From positions 1-41,993 of the forward strand of contig JBFWWZ010000021.1 in NCBI GenBank assembly GCA_050245915.1: DNA of 41,993 bases, in the 5' to 3' direction. This DNA comes from JBDSKH01 sp050245915. GTDB taxonomy: Bacteria; Actinomycetota; Actinomycetes; Actinomycetales; Microbacteriaceae. The notes under the pieces were generated by a model. That model searched no databases. It saw nothing but the letters and a program-made list of their open reading frames with translations, and was not told the DNA's origin. Every line of letters starts with the position of its first letter. Position 1 is the first letter of the stretch. A program made the position numbers and the translations under genes. Shown in pieces: positions 8,684 to 16,303 of the stretch.

Positions 8684-9886
8684 ATGCTCGACCCCTCCGG
8701 CCTGCTCGACCGTGCGCCGCGGCCGGTGCAGCGGCTCGGCCGCCGGATCGCGGCCGGTCAGGGCGTGCTGGGTCGTCTGGCCGACCGCGTGCGCTACCCC
8801 TACCGCCACTCCGACGCGCCGCCCCTGCCCCCGGTCCCGGACACGCCGGTCCGGCTGCTCATCGGCCCGAACAACACCGCCGGCCAGGGCTACCGCTGGG
8901 CGCGTGCGGTGTCCGGGAGCCTGCCCGGTGCGGCCGCGGTATCCGTCTACGCCTTCGGGTCGGACGCCTACGGCAACCCGGTCGACCTGCGGGTTCCCGA
9001 GGCGGTCTCCCTGCGCGACCCGGTCTGGCATGCCGCCTTCGAGGACTATCTCGCCGCGCAGACGCACGTGGTGTGGGAGTCGGGGCTTCCGCTGCTCGGA
9101 CGCCGGTACGGGATGTCGCCGGCGGCGGAGGTGCGCCGGCTCGCTGAGCGAGGGGTCGCGGGGGCGCTCATCTTCCACGGCAGCGACATCCGCCCGCCTC
9201 TCCGCCACGCCGCCGGCAGCCCGTGGTCGCCGTTCCCGCACTCACGGGTGGCGGCGGCCCTGGAGAAGGAGACCGCGAGGAACGCCGCCCTCGCCGCGGA
9301 ACTCGGGATCCCCGCTTTCGTGTCCACACCCGATCTGCTGCGCTGGCTCCCCGGGTCGGACTGGTGCCCGGTGGTCGTCGACCCGGGCGAGTGGCGTGCC
9401 GGGTCCGCGCCGGCCGGCGTACGCCCGGTCGTCGCACACGCTCCGTCGAACTCGTGGATCAAAGGCACCCCGTTGATCGAGCCCGTGCTGCGCCGCCTCG
9501 ACGACGAGGGGGTGATCGAGTACCGGCAGATCGTCGGGGTGCCCCATGCGGAGATGCCCGCGTTCTACGCCGGCGCCGACATCGTCCTCGATCAGTTCGC
9601 GGTGGGGGGCTATGGCGTCGCCGCATGCGAGGCGATGGCGTCCGGTCGCCTCGTCATGGGTCATGTCGACGAGCGCACCCGCGCGGAGGTGCGCGACCGC
9701 ACCGGACTCGAACTGCCCGTCCACGAGGCCACGCCGGAAACCCTGGAGGCGGAGCTGAGGCGCTTCATCGCCGACCCGCCGGCGTTCGCCCCCACCCGGT
9801 CGGCCGGACCGGCGTACGTCGCCGCCGTGCATGACGGGCGCAGGTCGGCCGCGGCGCTCGCGCCGTTCCTGGGGCTCGGGGCCTAG
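8684..9886 (+). CDS. Glycosyltransferase (GT-B type), paralogue of the enzyme at 15065
   Basis: 400 residues. The ATG at 8684 is chosen because GGAGGTGAC lies directly upstream. After a poorly conserved N-terminus, the acceptor domain begins at VRLLIGPNNTAGQGYRWARAV. The donor domain contains VVAHAPSNSWIKGTPLIEPV, then YRQIVGVPHAEMPAFYAGADIVLDQF and YGVAACEAMASGRLV, whose Glu before AMASG is the usual donor-phosphate contact of GT4/GT1 enzymes. The protein at 15065-16219 shares HAPS-x4-IKGT, the GVP segment and EAMASG, so they are paralogues. It converges on the acetyltransferase at 9888, with one base between the stops. Sugar specificity is unknown. Confidence 0.82.
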   Translation: MLDPSGLLDRAPRPVQRLGRRIAAGQGVLGRLADRVRYPYRHSDAPPLPPVPDTPVRLLIGPNNTAGQGYRWARAVSGSLPGAAAVSVYAFGSDAYGNPVDLRVPEAVSLRDPVWHAAFEDYLAAQTHVVWESGLPLLGRRYGMSPAAEVRRLAERGVAGALIFHGSDIRPPLRHAAGSPWSPFPHSRVAAALEKETARNAALAAELGIPAFVSTPDLLRWLPGSDWCPVVVDPGEWRAGSAPAGVRPVVAHAPSNSWIKGTPLIEPVLRRLDDEGVIEYRQIVGVPHAEMPAFYAGADIVLDQFAVGGYGVAACEAMASGRLVMGHVDERTRAEVRDRTGLELPVHEATPETLEAELRRFIADPPAFAPTRSAGPAYVAAVHDGRRSAAALAPFLGLGA

Positions 9887-9887
9887 T

Positions 9888-10331
9888 TCAGTCGGCCTGC
9901 GCGAAGCGGCGGGCGCCGTCCGGGATGATGCGGGCCGGCACGCCGACCAGCACGCTGTACGGGGGCGCGACGGTGCCCTCTTTCACGACCGCGCCTGCCC
10001 CGACGATGCAGTGGTCGCCGATCTGACATCCCATCAGGATGACGGCGCCCGCTCCGACATGCACGTTGCGGCCCACGGAGGTGGCGGCGCGACGGATCGG
10101 CAGCGCCCTGTCGCTCAGCGCACGCTCGACCGTCGAGTGCGAGTAGATCTGCGCGCCGGCTGAGATGTCGCACCCGTGGCCGATGGTCAGGCCGCCGCTC
10201 CCGTCGATGACCGTGAAGGCGCCGATCCACACGTCGTCGCCGATCTCCGGCTCCCCGACGATCCAGGCGTGGGGGTTGTACGGATTCGCGGGGAGGTGGT
10301 GGAGGCGCTCGAACTCCTCGGGAATCGACAT
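9888..10331 (-). CDS. Left-handed beta-helix acyltransferase (hexapeptide repeat family)
   Basis: 147 residues from ATG 10331. Hexapeptide repeats run through most of the protein: IGDDVWIGAFTVIDGS, IGHGCDISAGAQI, VGRNVHVGAGAVILMG, IGDHCIVGAGAVV. The proline-rich exit YSVLVGVPARII is typical of sugar O- or N-acetyltransferases. A longer open frame upstream lies antisense to the dehydratase gene and is not used. These enzymes act as trimers with acetyl-CoA. Divergence from the dehydratase/aminotransferase pair at 10371-12448 suggests it acetylates the amino group those enzymes create; O-acetylation is the alternative. Only a weak -10-like GACACT lies 6 bases upstream of the start. Confidence 0.8.
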   Translation of the reverse strand: MSIPEEFERLHHLPANPYNPHAWIVGEPEIGDDVWIGAFTVIDGSGGLTIGHGCDISAGAQIYSHSTVERALSDRALPIRRAATSVGRNVHVGAGAVILMGCQIGDHCIVGAGAVVKEGTVAPPYSVLVGVPARIIPDGARRFAQAD

Positions 10332-10358
10332 GGTGCGAGTGTCCCACAGCGCCGCCGC

Positions 10359-10364
10359 TAAGAT
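10359..10364 (+). promoter_or_regulatory. -10 element TAAGAT, leaderless start
   Basis: TAAGAT ends 6 bases before the GTG at 10371. It supports that start and marks the probable promoter of the five-gene amino-sugar operon 10371-16219. Confidence 0.5.
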
Positions 10365-10370
10365 GTCTGG

Positions 10371-11333
10371 GTGAGTCTGCGCGATCGTTCTGTGCTGGTG
10401 ACCGGCGGCGCCGGGTTCATCGGCAGTCACCTGGTCGACCGTCTGATCACGGAATCGCCGCGCAAGATCGTGGTGGTCGACAACTTCTTCCTCGGCAACG
10501 AGACGAACCTCGACGACGCCCGAGCCGCGTACCCCGACCTCGAGGTGATCCGCCTCGACGCGTCCGACCTCGCTGCGATGCAGGATGTGGTGGCCACCCA
10601 CCAGATCGAGACCGTCTTCGATCTCGCGGTGGTCCCGCTGCCGACCTCGCTGGAGTATCCGCACTGGACGATGCTGACCAACATCGGGATCACCGCCACG
10701 TTCTGCGAGATCGCCAGGCGGGGGCTCATCGAGCGGCTCGTCCACATGTCGAGCTCCGAGGCCTACGGATCGGGCCGGTACGTGCCGATGGACGAGGCGC
10801 ACCCCGATGACGCGATCACCCCGTATGCCGCGGCGAAGGCGGCGGAGGACCACATCATCCGCTCGTACGTGCAGACCTTCGGCATCGATGCCACCGTCGT
10901 CCGGCCGTTCAACAACTACGGCCCGCGGCAGAACCCCGGCTCGTACGCCGGAATCATCCCGATCGTGGTCCAGCGCGTCGCTCGCGGTCTGCCGATCGAG
11001 ATCCACGGCGACGGTGAGCAGACCCGGGACTTCACGTTCGTCCGCGACACCGCCGATCTCACGGTCGTCATCCACGAGACACCCGAGGCGCGCGGCGAGG
11101 AGATCAACGTGGCGACCGGCGTGGGCACATCGATCAACCGCCTCGTCGAGCGGATGCTCGAGATCATGGGTGTGCCCGATCATCCTGTCGTCCACACCCC
11201 CGAGCGTCCCGGCGATGTCCGTCGTCACGAGGCAGATGCCCGCAAGCTGGTGCAGCTCGTCGGCCGGCAGCCCGCCGTCCTCGACGATGCCGCGCTCACC
11301 GAGACCGTCGAGTGGTACCGGAAGGCGCTCTGA
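10371..11333 (+). CDS. NAD-dependent nucleotide-sugar epimerase/dehydratase (probable 4,6-dehydratase)
   Basis: 320 residues, GTG start. The extended SDR fold shows the NAD motif GGAGFIG at 12-18, SSSE at 127-130 and the catalytic Y152-x3-K156 (PYAAAKAAED). A Glu directly after the Ser triplet is typical of 4,6-dehydratases (GDP-Man, UDP-GlcNAc/LegB types) and UDP-glucuronate decarboxylases; simple GalE epimerases have Ala or Thr there. RPFNNYGPRQNPGSYAGIIP and GEQTRDFTFV are general family features. The next gene is a sugar aminotransferase overlapping by TGATG, so a dehydratase making a 4-keto-6-deoxy sugar for amination is the best reading. UDP-GlcNAc is a likely but unproven substrate. 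First gene of the operon. Confidence 0.8.
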   Translation: MSLRDRSVLVTGGAGFIGSHLVDRLITESPRKIVVVDNFFLGNETNLDDARAAYPDLEVIRLDASDLAAMQDVVATHQIETVFDLAVVPLPTSLEYPHWTMLTNIGITATFCEIARRGLIERLVHMSSSEAYGSGRYVPMDEAHPDDAITPYAAAKAAEDHIIRSYVQTFGIDATVVRPFNNYGPRQNPGSYAGIIPIVVQRVARGLPIEIHGDGEQTRDFTFVRDTADLTVVIHETPEARGEEINVATGVGTSINRLVERMLEIMGVPDHPVVHTPERPGDVRRHEADARKLVQLVGRQPAVLDDAALTETVEWYRKAL

Positions 11334-12448
11334 TGACGATGCGGCTCAACGTCCCGCTTCTGGGGCGTGAGGAGGCCGACGCTGTCGCCGCCGTGCTCGC
11401 CACCGGGTATCTCACCCAGGGCGCGCAGGCCGCCGAACTCGAACGCCTCGTGGCCGAGCTCGTCGGCGTTCCGTACGGCTTCGCCACGAGCTCCGCCACG
11501 ACCGGCCTCCACCTCGCGCTGGTCGCGCTGGGTGTGGGCGAGGGCGACGAGGTGATCATCCCCGACTTCAGCTTCCCCGCCACCGCCAACGTGGTGGTGC
11601 AGCAGGGCGCGATCCCGGTGTTCGTCGACATCCGGCTCGACGACTTCGGCCTCGACCCCGCGCAGCTGGAGGCGGCGATCACTCCGCGTACCCGTGCGAT
11701 CATGCCGGTTCACGCCTTCGGCCTGATCGCCGACATGGATCCGATCCTCGAGATCGCCGGGCGCCATGGCATCCCCGTGATCGAAGACGCGGCGTGCGCA
11801 CTGGGCGCCGAGTACCACGGCCGGCAGGCCGGCGGGCTGGGCACGCTCGGGGTCTTCTCGTTCCACCCCCGGAAGGTCATCACGACCGGTGAGGGCGGCA
11901 TGATCATGACCGCCGATGAGCAGCTCGCGGAGTCGATCCGCGTGCTCCGCTCGCACGGGGCGGTCCGAGGCAGTCACTACATGAGCTTCGTCACCGCCGG
12001 CTTCAACTACCGCCTGTCCGACGTTCACGCGGCGATCGGCGTCGTGCAGATGGGCCGGCTGCAGGCGATCCTCTCCGGTCGGCGTGCGCTCGCCGAGGTG
12101 TACTCCGCACTGCTCGCCGACGTCGACGGGGTGACCGCTCCCGTCACGCCCGAAGGGCGCACCCACACCTACCAGTCATACGTCGTCACCCTCGACGCCG
12201 ACATCGACAGAGACCGCGTGATCGACGGGATGCGGGACCGGGGCATCGAGACCACCCTCGGCACCTACGGAATGCACCTCCAGCCCTACTTCCGGGATCG
12301 ATTCGGCATCGCCGACGACCGCCTGCCGAACGCCACCCGGGCGCATCGGAGTTGCCTCACCATCCCGCTCTACGAGGGGCTGACGCGCGCCGACCTCGAA
12401 CAGGTGACCGGTGCGCTGGACGCATGCATCCGGGAGCAGCGGAACTGA
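11333..12448 (+). CDS. DegT/DnrJ/EryC1/StrS family sugar aminotransferase
   Basis: 371 residues from the ATG at 11333, which overlaps the previous stop (TGATG); an upstream in-frame GTG would add only seven unlikely residues. The PLP-binding Lys181 lies in FSFHPRKVITTGEGGM, preceded by IEDAACALGAEYHG (Asp152 contacts the PLP pyridine nitrogen) and SATTGLHLAL, which binds the PLP phosphate. These enzymes transfer the glutamate amino group to a keto-sugar nucleotide. Coupled directly to a dehydratase, it probably aminates C4, as PseC, LegC and PglE do. It is distinct from the second DegT protein at 23498, which fits the C3-aminating WbpE type. Confidence 0.88.
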   Translation: MTMRLNVPLLGREEADAVAAVLATGYLTQGAQAAELERLVAELVGVPYGFATSSATTGLHLALVALGVGEGDEVIIPDFSFPATANVVVQQGAIPVFVDIRLDDFGLDPAQLEAAITPRTRAIMPVHAFGLIADMDPILEIAGRHGIPVIEDAACALGAEYHGRQAGGLGTLGVFSFHPRKVITTGEGGMIMTADEQLAESIRVLRSHGAVRGSHYMSFVTAGFNYRLSDVHAAIGVVQMGRLQAILSGRRALAEVYSALLADVDGVTAPVTPEGRTHTYQSYVVTLDADIDRDRVIDGMRDRGIETTLGTYGMHLQPYFRDRFGIADDRLPNATRAHRSCLTIPLYEGLTRADLEQVTGALDACIREQRN

Positions 12449-13080
12449 TGAGCGCCCCGCCGATCACGATCATCGACTACGGGGTGGGCAACGTGGCGTC
12501 GGTCGCGAACATGCTCAAGAAGGCGGGATTCGCCTCCCGTCTGAGCGGTGATCCCGACGAGGTCGCTGCGAGCCCGAAAGTGATCCTGCCCGGTGTCGGC
12601 GCGTACGACCGCGCCGCCGCGATCCTGCGCGAGACCGGCCTGAAAGAGGCTGTGATCGCGGCGGCAGGTCGGGGTGCCGACGTGCTCGGGGTGTGCCTGG
12701 GGATGCAGTTGCTGCTCGAGGGCAGCGACGAGGGAGCCGGCGCCGAGCCGGGGGTCGGCCTCATTCCCGGGCGCGTCAGGCGCTTCCCCTCCGCCGTCGA
12801 GCAGGCGGGGCTCAAGGTGCCGCACATGGGCTGGAACACCGTCTCCCGGGTGGGCGATGCCGCCGTGCTCCCCAGCTTCCGAGACGGCGACCGCTTCTAC
12901 TTCGTGCATTCCTACTACGCCGATCCGGCGGACCCCGCCCACCGTCTGGCGACCACCCGTCACGGCATCGAATTCACGTCCATGGTGCGCCGCGACAACA
13001 TCACCGGGGCGCAATTCCACCCGGAGAAGAGTCATCGCACCGGGATGGCCCTTCTCACCGACTTCGCGAGGCAGTCGTGA
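12448..13080 (+). CDS. HisH-like class-I glutamine amidotransferase for sugar amidation
   Basis: 210 residues from the ATG at 12448 (TGATG overlap with the aminotransferase). It has the class-I glutaminase triad: Cys83 in GVCLGMQLL, His191 and Glu193 in AQFHPEKSH. The family is imidazole-glycerol-phosphate synthase subunit HisH. No other histidine gene is near, and the next gene fuses HisF to a sugar amidotransferase. This matches the HisH2/HisF2/WbpG set of Pseudomonas lipopolysaccharide loci, where the glutaminase supplies ammonia for turning an acetamido sugar into an acetamidino sugar. A role in histidine synthesis is therefore unlikely. Translation of the next gene is coupled by GTGA. 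Confidence 0.88.
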   Translation: MSAPPITIIDYGVGNVASVANMLKKAGFASRLSGDPDEVAASPKVILPGVGAYDRAAAILRETGLKEAVIAAAGRGADVLGVCLGMQLLLEGSDEGAGAEPGVGLIPGRVRRFPSAVEQAGLKVPHMGWNTVSRVGDAAVLPSFRDGDRFYFVHSYYADPADPAHRLATTRHGIEFTSMVRRDNITGAQFHPEKSHRTGMALLTDFARQS

Positions 13081-15068
13081 CCCTGTCGATCGAGCCCCGC
13101 GCCGGGCTGCAGACGCGCGTGATCCCCGCTCTCCTCCTCGACGGGGAGAGATTCGTCAAGACCATCCGGTTCGACGACCCCGTGTACGTCGGTGATCCCG
13201 TCAACGTCCTGAGCATCTTCAACGACTTCGAGGTCGATGAGATCGCGCTGCTCGACATCGGGGCCGCCGCCCGGCGTACGCCGCTTCAGCTCGAGTACCT
13301 CAAGCGGCTCACCTCCGAGGCGTTCGTCCCGCTGGCATACGGCGGGCGAGTGAGCACTCTCTCCGAGGCGGAAGAGCTCGTGCGCATCGGCTTCGAGAAG
13401 GTCATCGTGAACACCGCCCTGGTCGAATCCCCCGACGAGGTCAGGCGCATGGTCGAGATTCTCGGCGCACAGGCCGTCGTCGGATCCGTCGACGCTCGCT
13501 CCGAAGGCACCGGGTACCGGGTGTACACGCGGTCGGGCGAGCGCGACACCGGTCTCGACCTGGACGGCTGGCTCGCCATCGCACGCGATGTCGGTGTCGG
13601 CGAGGTTCTCGTCACCTCCATCGACCGCGAGGGCACCCGGGTCGGGATCGACCTCCATCTCACGAAGCATGTCGTCGACGCGCTGGACGTCCCCGTCATC
13701 GCCCATGGCGGCGCGGGTTCGAGGGGGCAGCTCGCCGAGGCGATCCAGGTCGCCGGTGCGGAAGCGGTGGCGGCGGGCAGCCAGTTCGTCATGCAGGGCG
13801 GGCGCGAGAGCATCCTGATCAACTACCCGTCACCCGACGCCCTCGCCACCCTGTTCGGCCGCGAGATCGCCGGTGCGGGCGACACCGGCCCCGCCCCCGA
13901 CGCCAGGTACCTGGTGCCCGGCCGGGACGTCTCCGGGGTCAAGATGTGCTCGCGCTGCATCATCACGTCGGACGTGCCGCGCTCCGGTCTCGACGACTCG
14001 GACGTCTGCTACTACTGCGGACTGCATGACTCCCTGGACGCGCAGTACCCGATCGGCCCCGAGAGCCGTGCAGCGCTGGAGGCGTTCGCGGAGCGGATCA
14101 AGCGCGAGGCCAGGGCCAACGGGTCGGCATACGACTGCATCCTCGGCGTCAGCGGAGGGACCGACTCCTCTTTCCTCGCGCACACGCTGGTGCAACTCGG
14201 CGTGAAGCCGCTCGCCGTGCACTTCGACAACACCTGGAACTCGCCGACCGCGACCGCGAACATCTACGCCGTGCTCGACAAGCTCGGCATCGACCTCGAG
14301 ACCTACGTCGTCGACAACACGGAGTACGACGACATCTACCGATCGTTCATGCTCGCCGGGGTGAAAGACATCGAGGCGCCGACCGACATCGGGTTCATGG
14401 GCGTCCTCTACCGTGCGGCCGAGAAGCACAAGATCAAGCACATCGTCGAGGGGCACTCGTTCCGCACCGAGGGCATCTCGCCGATGGGCTGGCTCTACAT
14501 GGACGGCGGCTACATCAACGACGTCCATCGACGGTACGGACGGGTGCCGACGCGGACGTTTCCCAACATGGCGTTCGGCGACTTCCTGCGCTGGTCGACC
14601 TGGAACGCCATCGAGCGGACCCGTCCGCTGTACTGGATGGACTACCAGAAAGAGGACGCCAAGAGGTTCCTCGCCGAGACCTACGGCTGGAAGTGGTACG
14701 GCGGCCATCATCTCGAGAACCGGTTCACGGCCTTCTACCACACCTACTTCCTGCCCAAGCGCTGGGGCATCAACTTCCGGCAGATCGAGTTGTCCGCGCT
14801 GGTGCGCTCGGGTCAGCTGGATCGCGAGGCGGCCATCGAGAACTTCCTCGCCCCACGCCAGGGCGACGCGGACATCATCGGGCTCGTCAAGAAGCGGCTC
14901 GAGTTCGACGATGACGAGTTCGATGCCGTCATGCAGCTGCCCCACCGCACGTACCGCGAGTTCCGCACGTACAAGAAGCGCTTCGAACGCCTGCGCCCCC
15001 TCTTCTGGATCCTCTGGAAGCTGAACCGGGTGCCGAAGAGCTTCTACGAGAAGTTCTGCAAGCCGTGA
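13077..15068 (+). CDS. HisF-like barrel fused to N-acetyl-sugar amidotransferase (WbpG/PseA type)
   Basis: 663 residues from the GTG at 13077 (GTGA overlap with the HisH gene). Residues 12-262 are a HisF (beta/alpha)8 barrel with LAYGGR near 87, SVDAR near 137, LVTSIDREGT near 178 and AHGGAG near 209. Asp139 matches catalytic Asp130 of HisF, but Asp11 is replaced: PALLLDG stands where PCLDVKDG is usual. After a linker, 289-663 is the sugar amidotransferase: C291-x2-C294 and C311-x2-C314 (probable zinc site) and PP-loop SGGTDSS at 359-365. Separate HisF2 and WbpG polypeptides are the known arrangement; here barrel and synthetase are one chain, so ammonia from the HisH glutaminase could pass through the barrel to the adenylated sugar. 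Expected product: an acetamidino sugar. Substrate unknown. Confidence 0.87.
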   Translation: MTLSIEPRAGLQTRVIPALLLDGERFVKTIRFDDPVYVGDPVNVLSIFNDFEVDEIALLDIGAAARRTPLQLEYLKRLTSEAFVPLAYGGRVSTLSEAEELVRIGFEKVIVNTALVESPDEVRRMVEILGAQAVVGSVDARSEGTGYRVYTRSGERDTGLDLDGWLAIARDVGVGEVLVTSIDREGTRVGIDLHLTKHVVDALDVPVIAHGGAGSRGQLAEAIQVAGAEAVAAGSQFVMQGGRESILINYPSPDALATLFGREIAGAGDTGPAPDARYLVPGRDVSGVKMCSRCIITSDVPRSGLDDSDVCYYCGLHDSLDAQYPIGPESRAALEAFAERIKREARANGSAYDCILGVSGGTDSSFLAHTLVQLGVKPLAVHFDNTWNSPTATANIYAVLDKLGIDLETYVVDNTEYDDIYRSFMLAGVKDIEAPTDIGFMGVLYRAAEKHKIKHIVEGHSFRTEGISPMGWLYMDGGYINDVHRRYGRVPTRTFPNMAFGDFLRWSTWNAIERTRPLYWMDYQKEDAKRFLAETYGWKWYGGHHLENRFTAFYHTYFLPKRWGINFRQIELSALVRSGQLDREAAIENFLAPRQGDADIIGLVKKRLEFDDDEFDAVMQLPHRTYREFRTYKKRFERLRPLFWILWKLNRVPKSFYEKFCKP

Positions 15069-16219
15069 GCCTGACCGGCCGCCTGCTGTTCGGAGCACAG
15101 CGCACACTCGTGGTCCTCAGCCACCGCTGGCATCGTCGCCGCCCGCCGGCGCGACAGGTGAGCTGGGTGGTGGGCACCGTCGAGGTCGCGGCGATGGTGA
15201 CGAACTTCGCCCGCGCGGTGCCCGGCTCGTACTCCGTGGTCACGGTCCGGAACCGGTACTACGACGTCGCGTACGACCGGGAGATCCCCGACGGACGCGG
15301 CGCGTGGGTCACGGCGGCCTGGGAATTCGGTCGCCTCGTCGCCCACGCTCGCGGGTTCATCTACCTCGGCACCGAGGGCTTCCTCCGCACCGATGTGGAC
15401 GACCGCGACTGGGAGTTCGGGTTCGTCAAGCGCCACGGCCGGGGACTGGTGTGCGTCTTCGCGGGAACGGACATCCGCTCGCCCGTCCTCATGAGGCAGT
15501 TTGAGAAGGAGACGGGACTCGAGACGATCGTGACCTACCTCGATCAGCTGTCGCCTGCGCTCGCCTCACCCGCGTACGACGATCTCCGCAAGCGCGTCGC
15601 TGCGGTTGCGGACCGGCACGCCGATGCCGTCTTCACCGCAACTGTCGATCAGCTGGGCTACCTGCAGCGCCCCACCGAGGCGTTCCCCTATTTCTTTCCC
15701 GACGCCGACATCCTCTCCGACGACACCAAGCATCACGCCCCCGGCCCGCGGATCGTGGTGCATGCGCCGTCGGCTCCGATCATCAAAGGCACGCAGGTGG
15801 TGCGTGCCGCAGTGCAGCGCCTCCGCTCGGAGGGCTACGACTTCGACTACCGGGAGCTGATCGGGGTTCCCAACTCCGAAGTGCTCGCCACCCTGCGCGA
15901 GGCGCACGTCGTGCTCAACGAGTTCTACGCGTTCGTGCCCGGGGTGTTCGGCGTGGAGGCCATGGCGAGTGGCTGCGCTCTGCTGACCCGCGCCGATGAG
16001 CACATCGAGACGGATCTCCCCGCGGGATCGAACGATGCGTGGATGGTGACCACGGCCGCCGATATCGCGACCAACCTCCGCCTTCTCCTCGACGAACCGG
16101 AGCGGATCGGTTCGCTGGCGGCCGCGGGCCGGCGGTGGGTGCTCGAGCACGCGACGATCAGCGCCTCCGGCGCACGGATCGCCGCCGTCCTCTCCCGCAT
16201 CGCCCCCGACGGCACCTGA
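15065..16219 (+). CDS. Glycosyltransferase (GT-B type), paralogue of the enzyme at 8684
   Basis: 384 residues, GTG start overlapping the previous stop as GTGA. The N-terminus has a basic stretch (LFGAQRTLVVLSHRWHRRRPPARQ) before the first strand VSWVVGTVEVAAMV. The donor domain shows RIVVHAPSAPIIKGTQVV, YRELIGVPNSEVLATLREAHVVLNEF and FGVEAMASGCALLTRADEH. The HAPS-x4-IKGT and EAMASG segments are shared with the protein at 8684-9886. As last gene of the coupled run 10371-16219 it may transfer the amidated sugar made by the preceding genes; this is inference from operon position. Confidence 0.82.
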   Translation: MSLTGRLLFGAQRTLVVLSHRWHRRRPPARQVSWVVGTVEVAAMVTNFARAVPGSYSVVTVRNRYYDVAYDREIPDGRGAWVTAAWEFGRLVAHARGFIYLGTEGFLRTDVDDRDWEFGFVKRHGRGLVCVFAGTDIRSPVLMRQFEKETGLETIVTYLDQLSPALASPAYDDLRKRVAAVADRHADAVFTATVDQLGYLQRPTEAFPYFFPDADILSDDTKHHAPGPRIVVHAPSAPIIKGTQVVRAAVQRLRSEGYDFDYRELIGVPNSEVLATLREAHVVLNEFYAFVPGVFGVEAMASGCALLTRADEHIETDLPAGSNDAWMVTTAADIATNLRLLLDEPERIGSLAAAGRRWVLEHATISASGARIAAVLSRIAPDGT

Positions 16220-16266
16220 CCGACGCGCGCGACGCCGCGTTCTCGCCGCCGCTCACCCGCGCCGGT

Positions 16267-16272
16267 TAGGAT
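16267..16272 (+). promoter_or_regulatory. -10 element TAGGAT of the secreted repeat-protein gene
   Basis: TAGGAT predicts transcription from about 16279. That excludes the upstream in-frame ATG at 16271, which overlaps the hexamer, and supports the ATG at 16304, preceded by GAGGGGG. Confidence 0.4.
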
Positions 16273-16303
16273 GCGAAAGGTCGGGACTGAGAGGGGGCGG
16301 CCG

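Noticed and set aside
12448..13900. HisH and HisF as histidine biosynthesis genes
   Set aside because: No other his gene is present, the barrel lacks the Asp11 equivalent, and it is fused to a sugar amidotransferase within a glycan operon.
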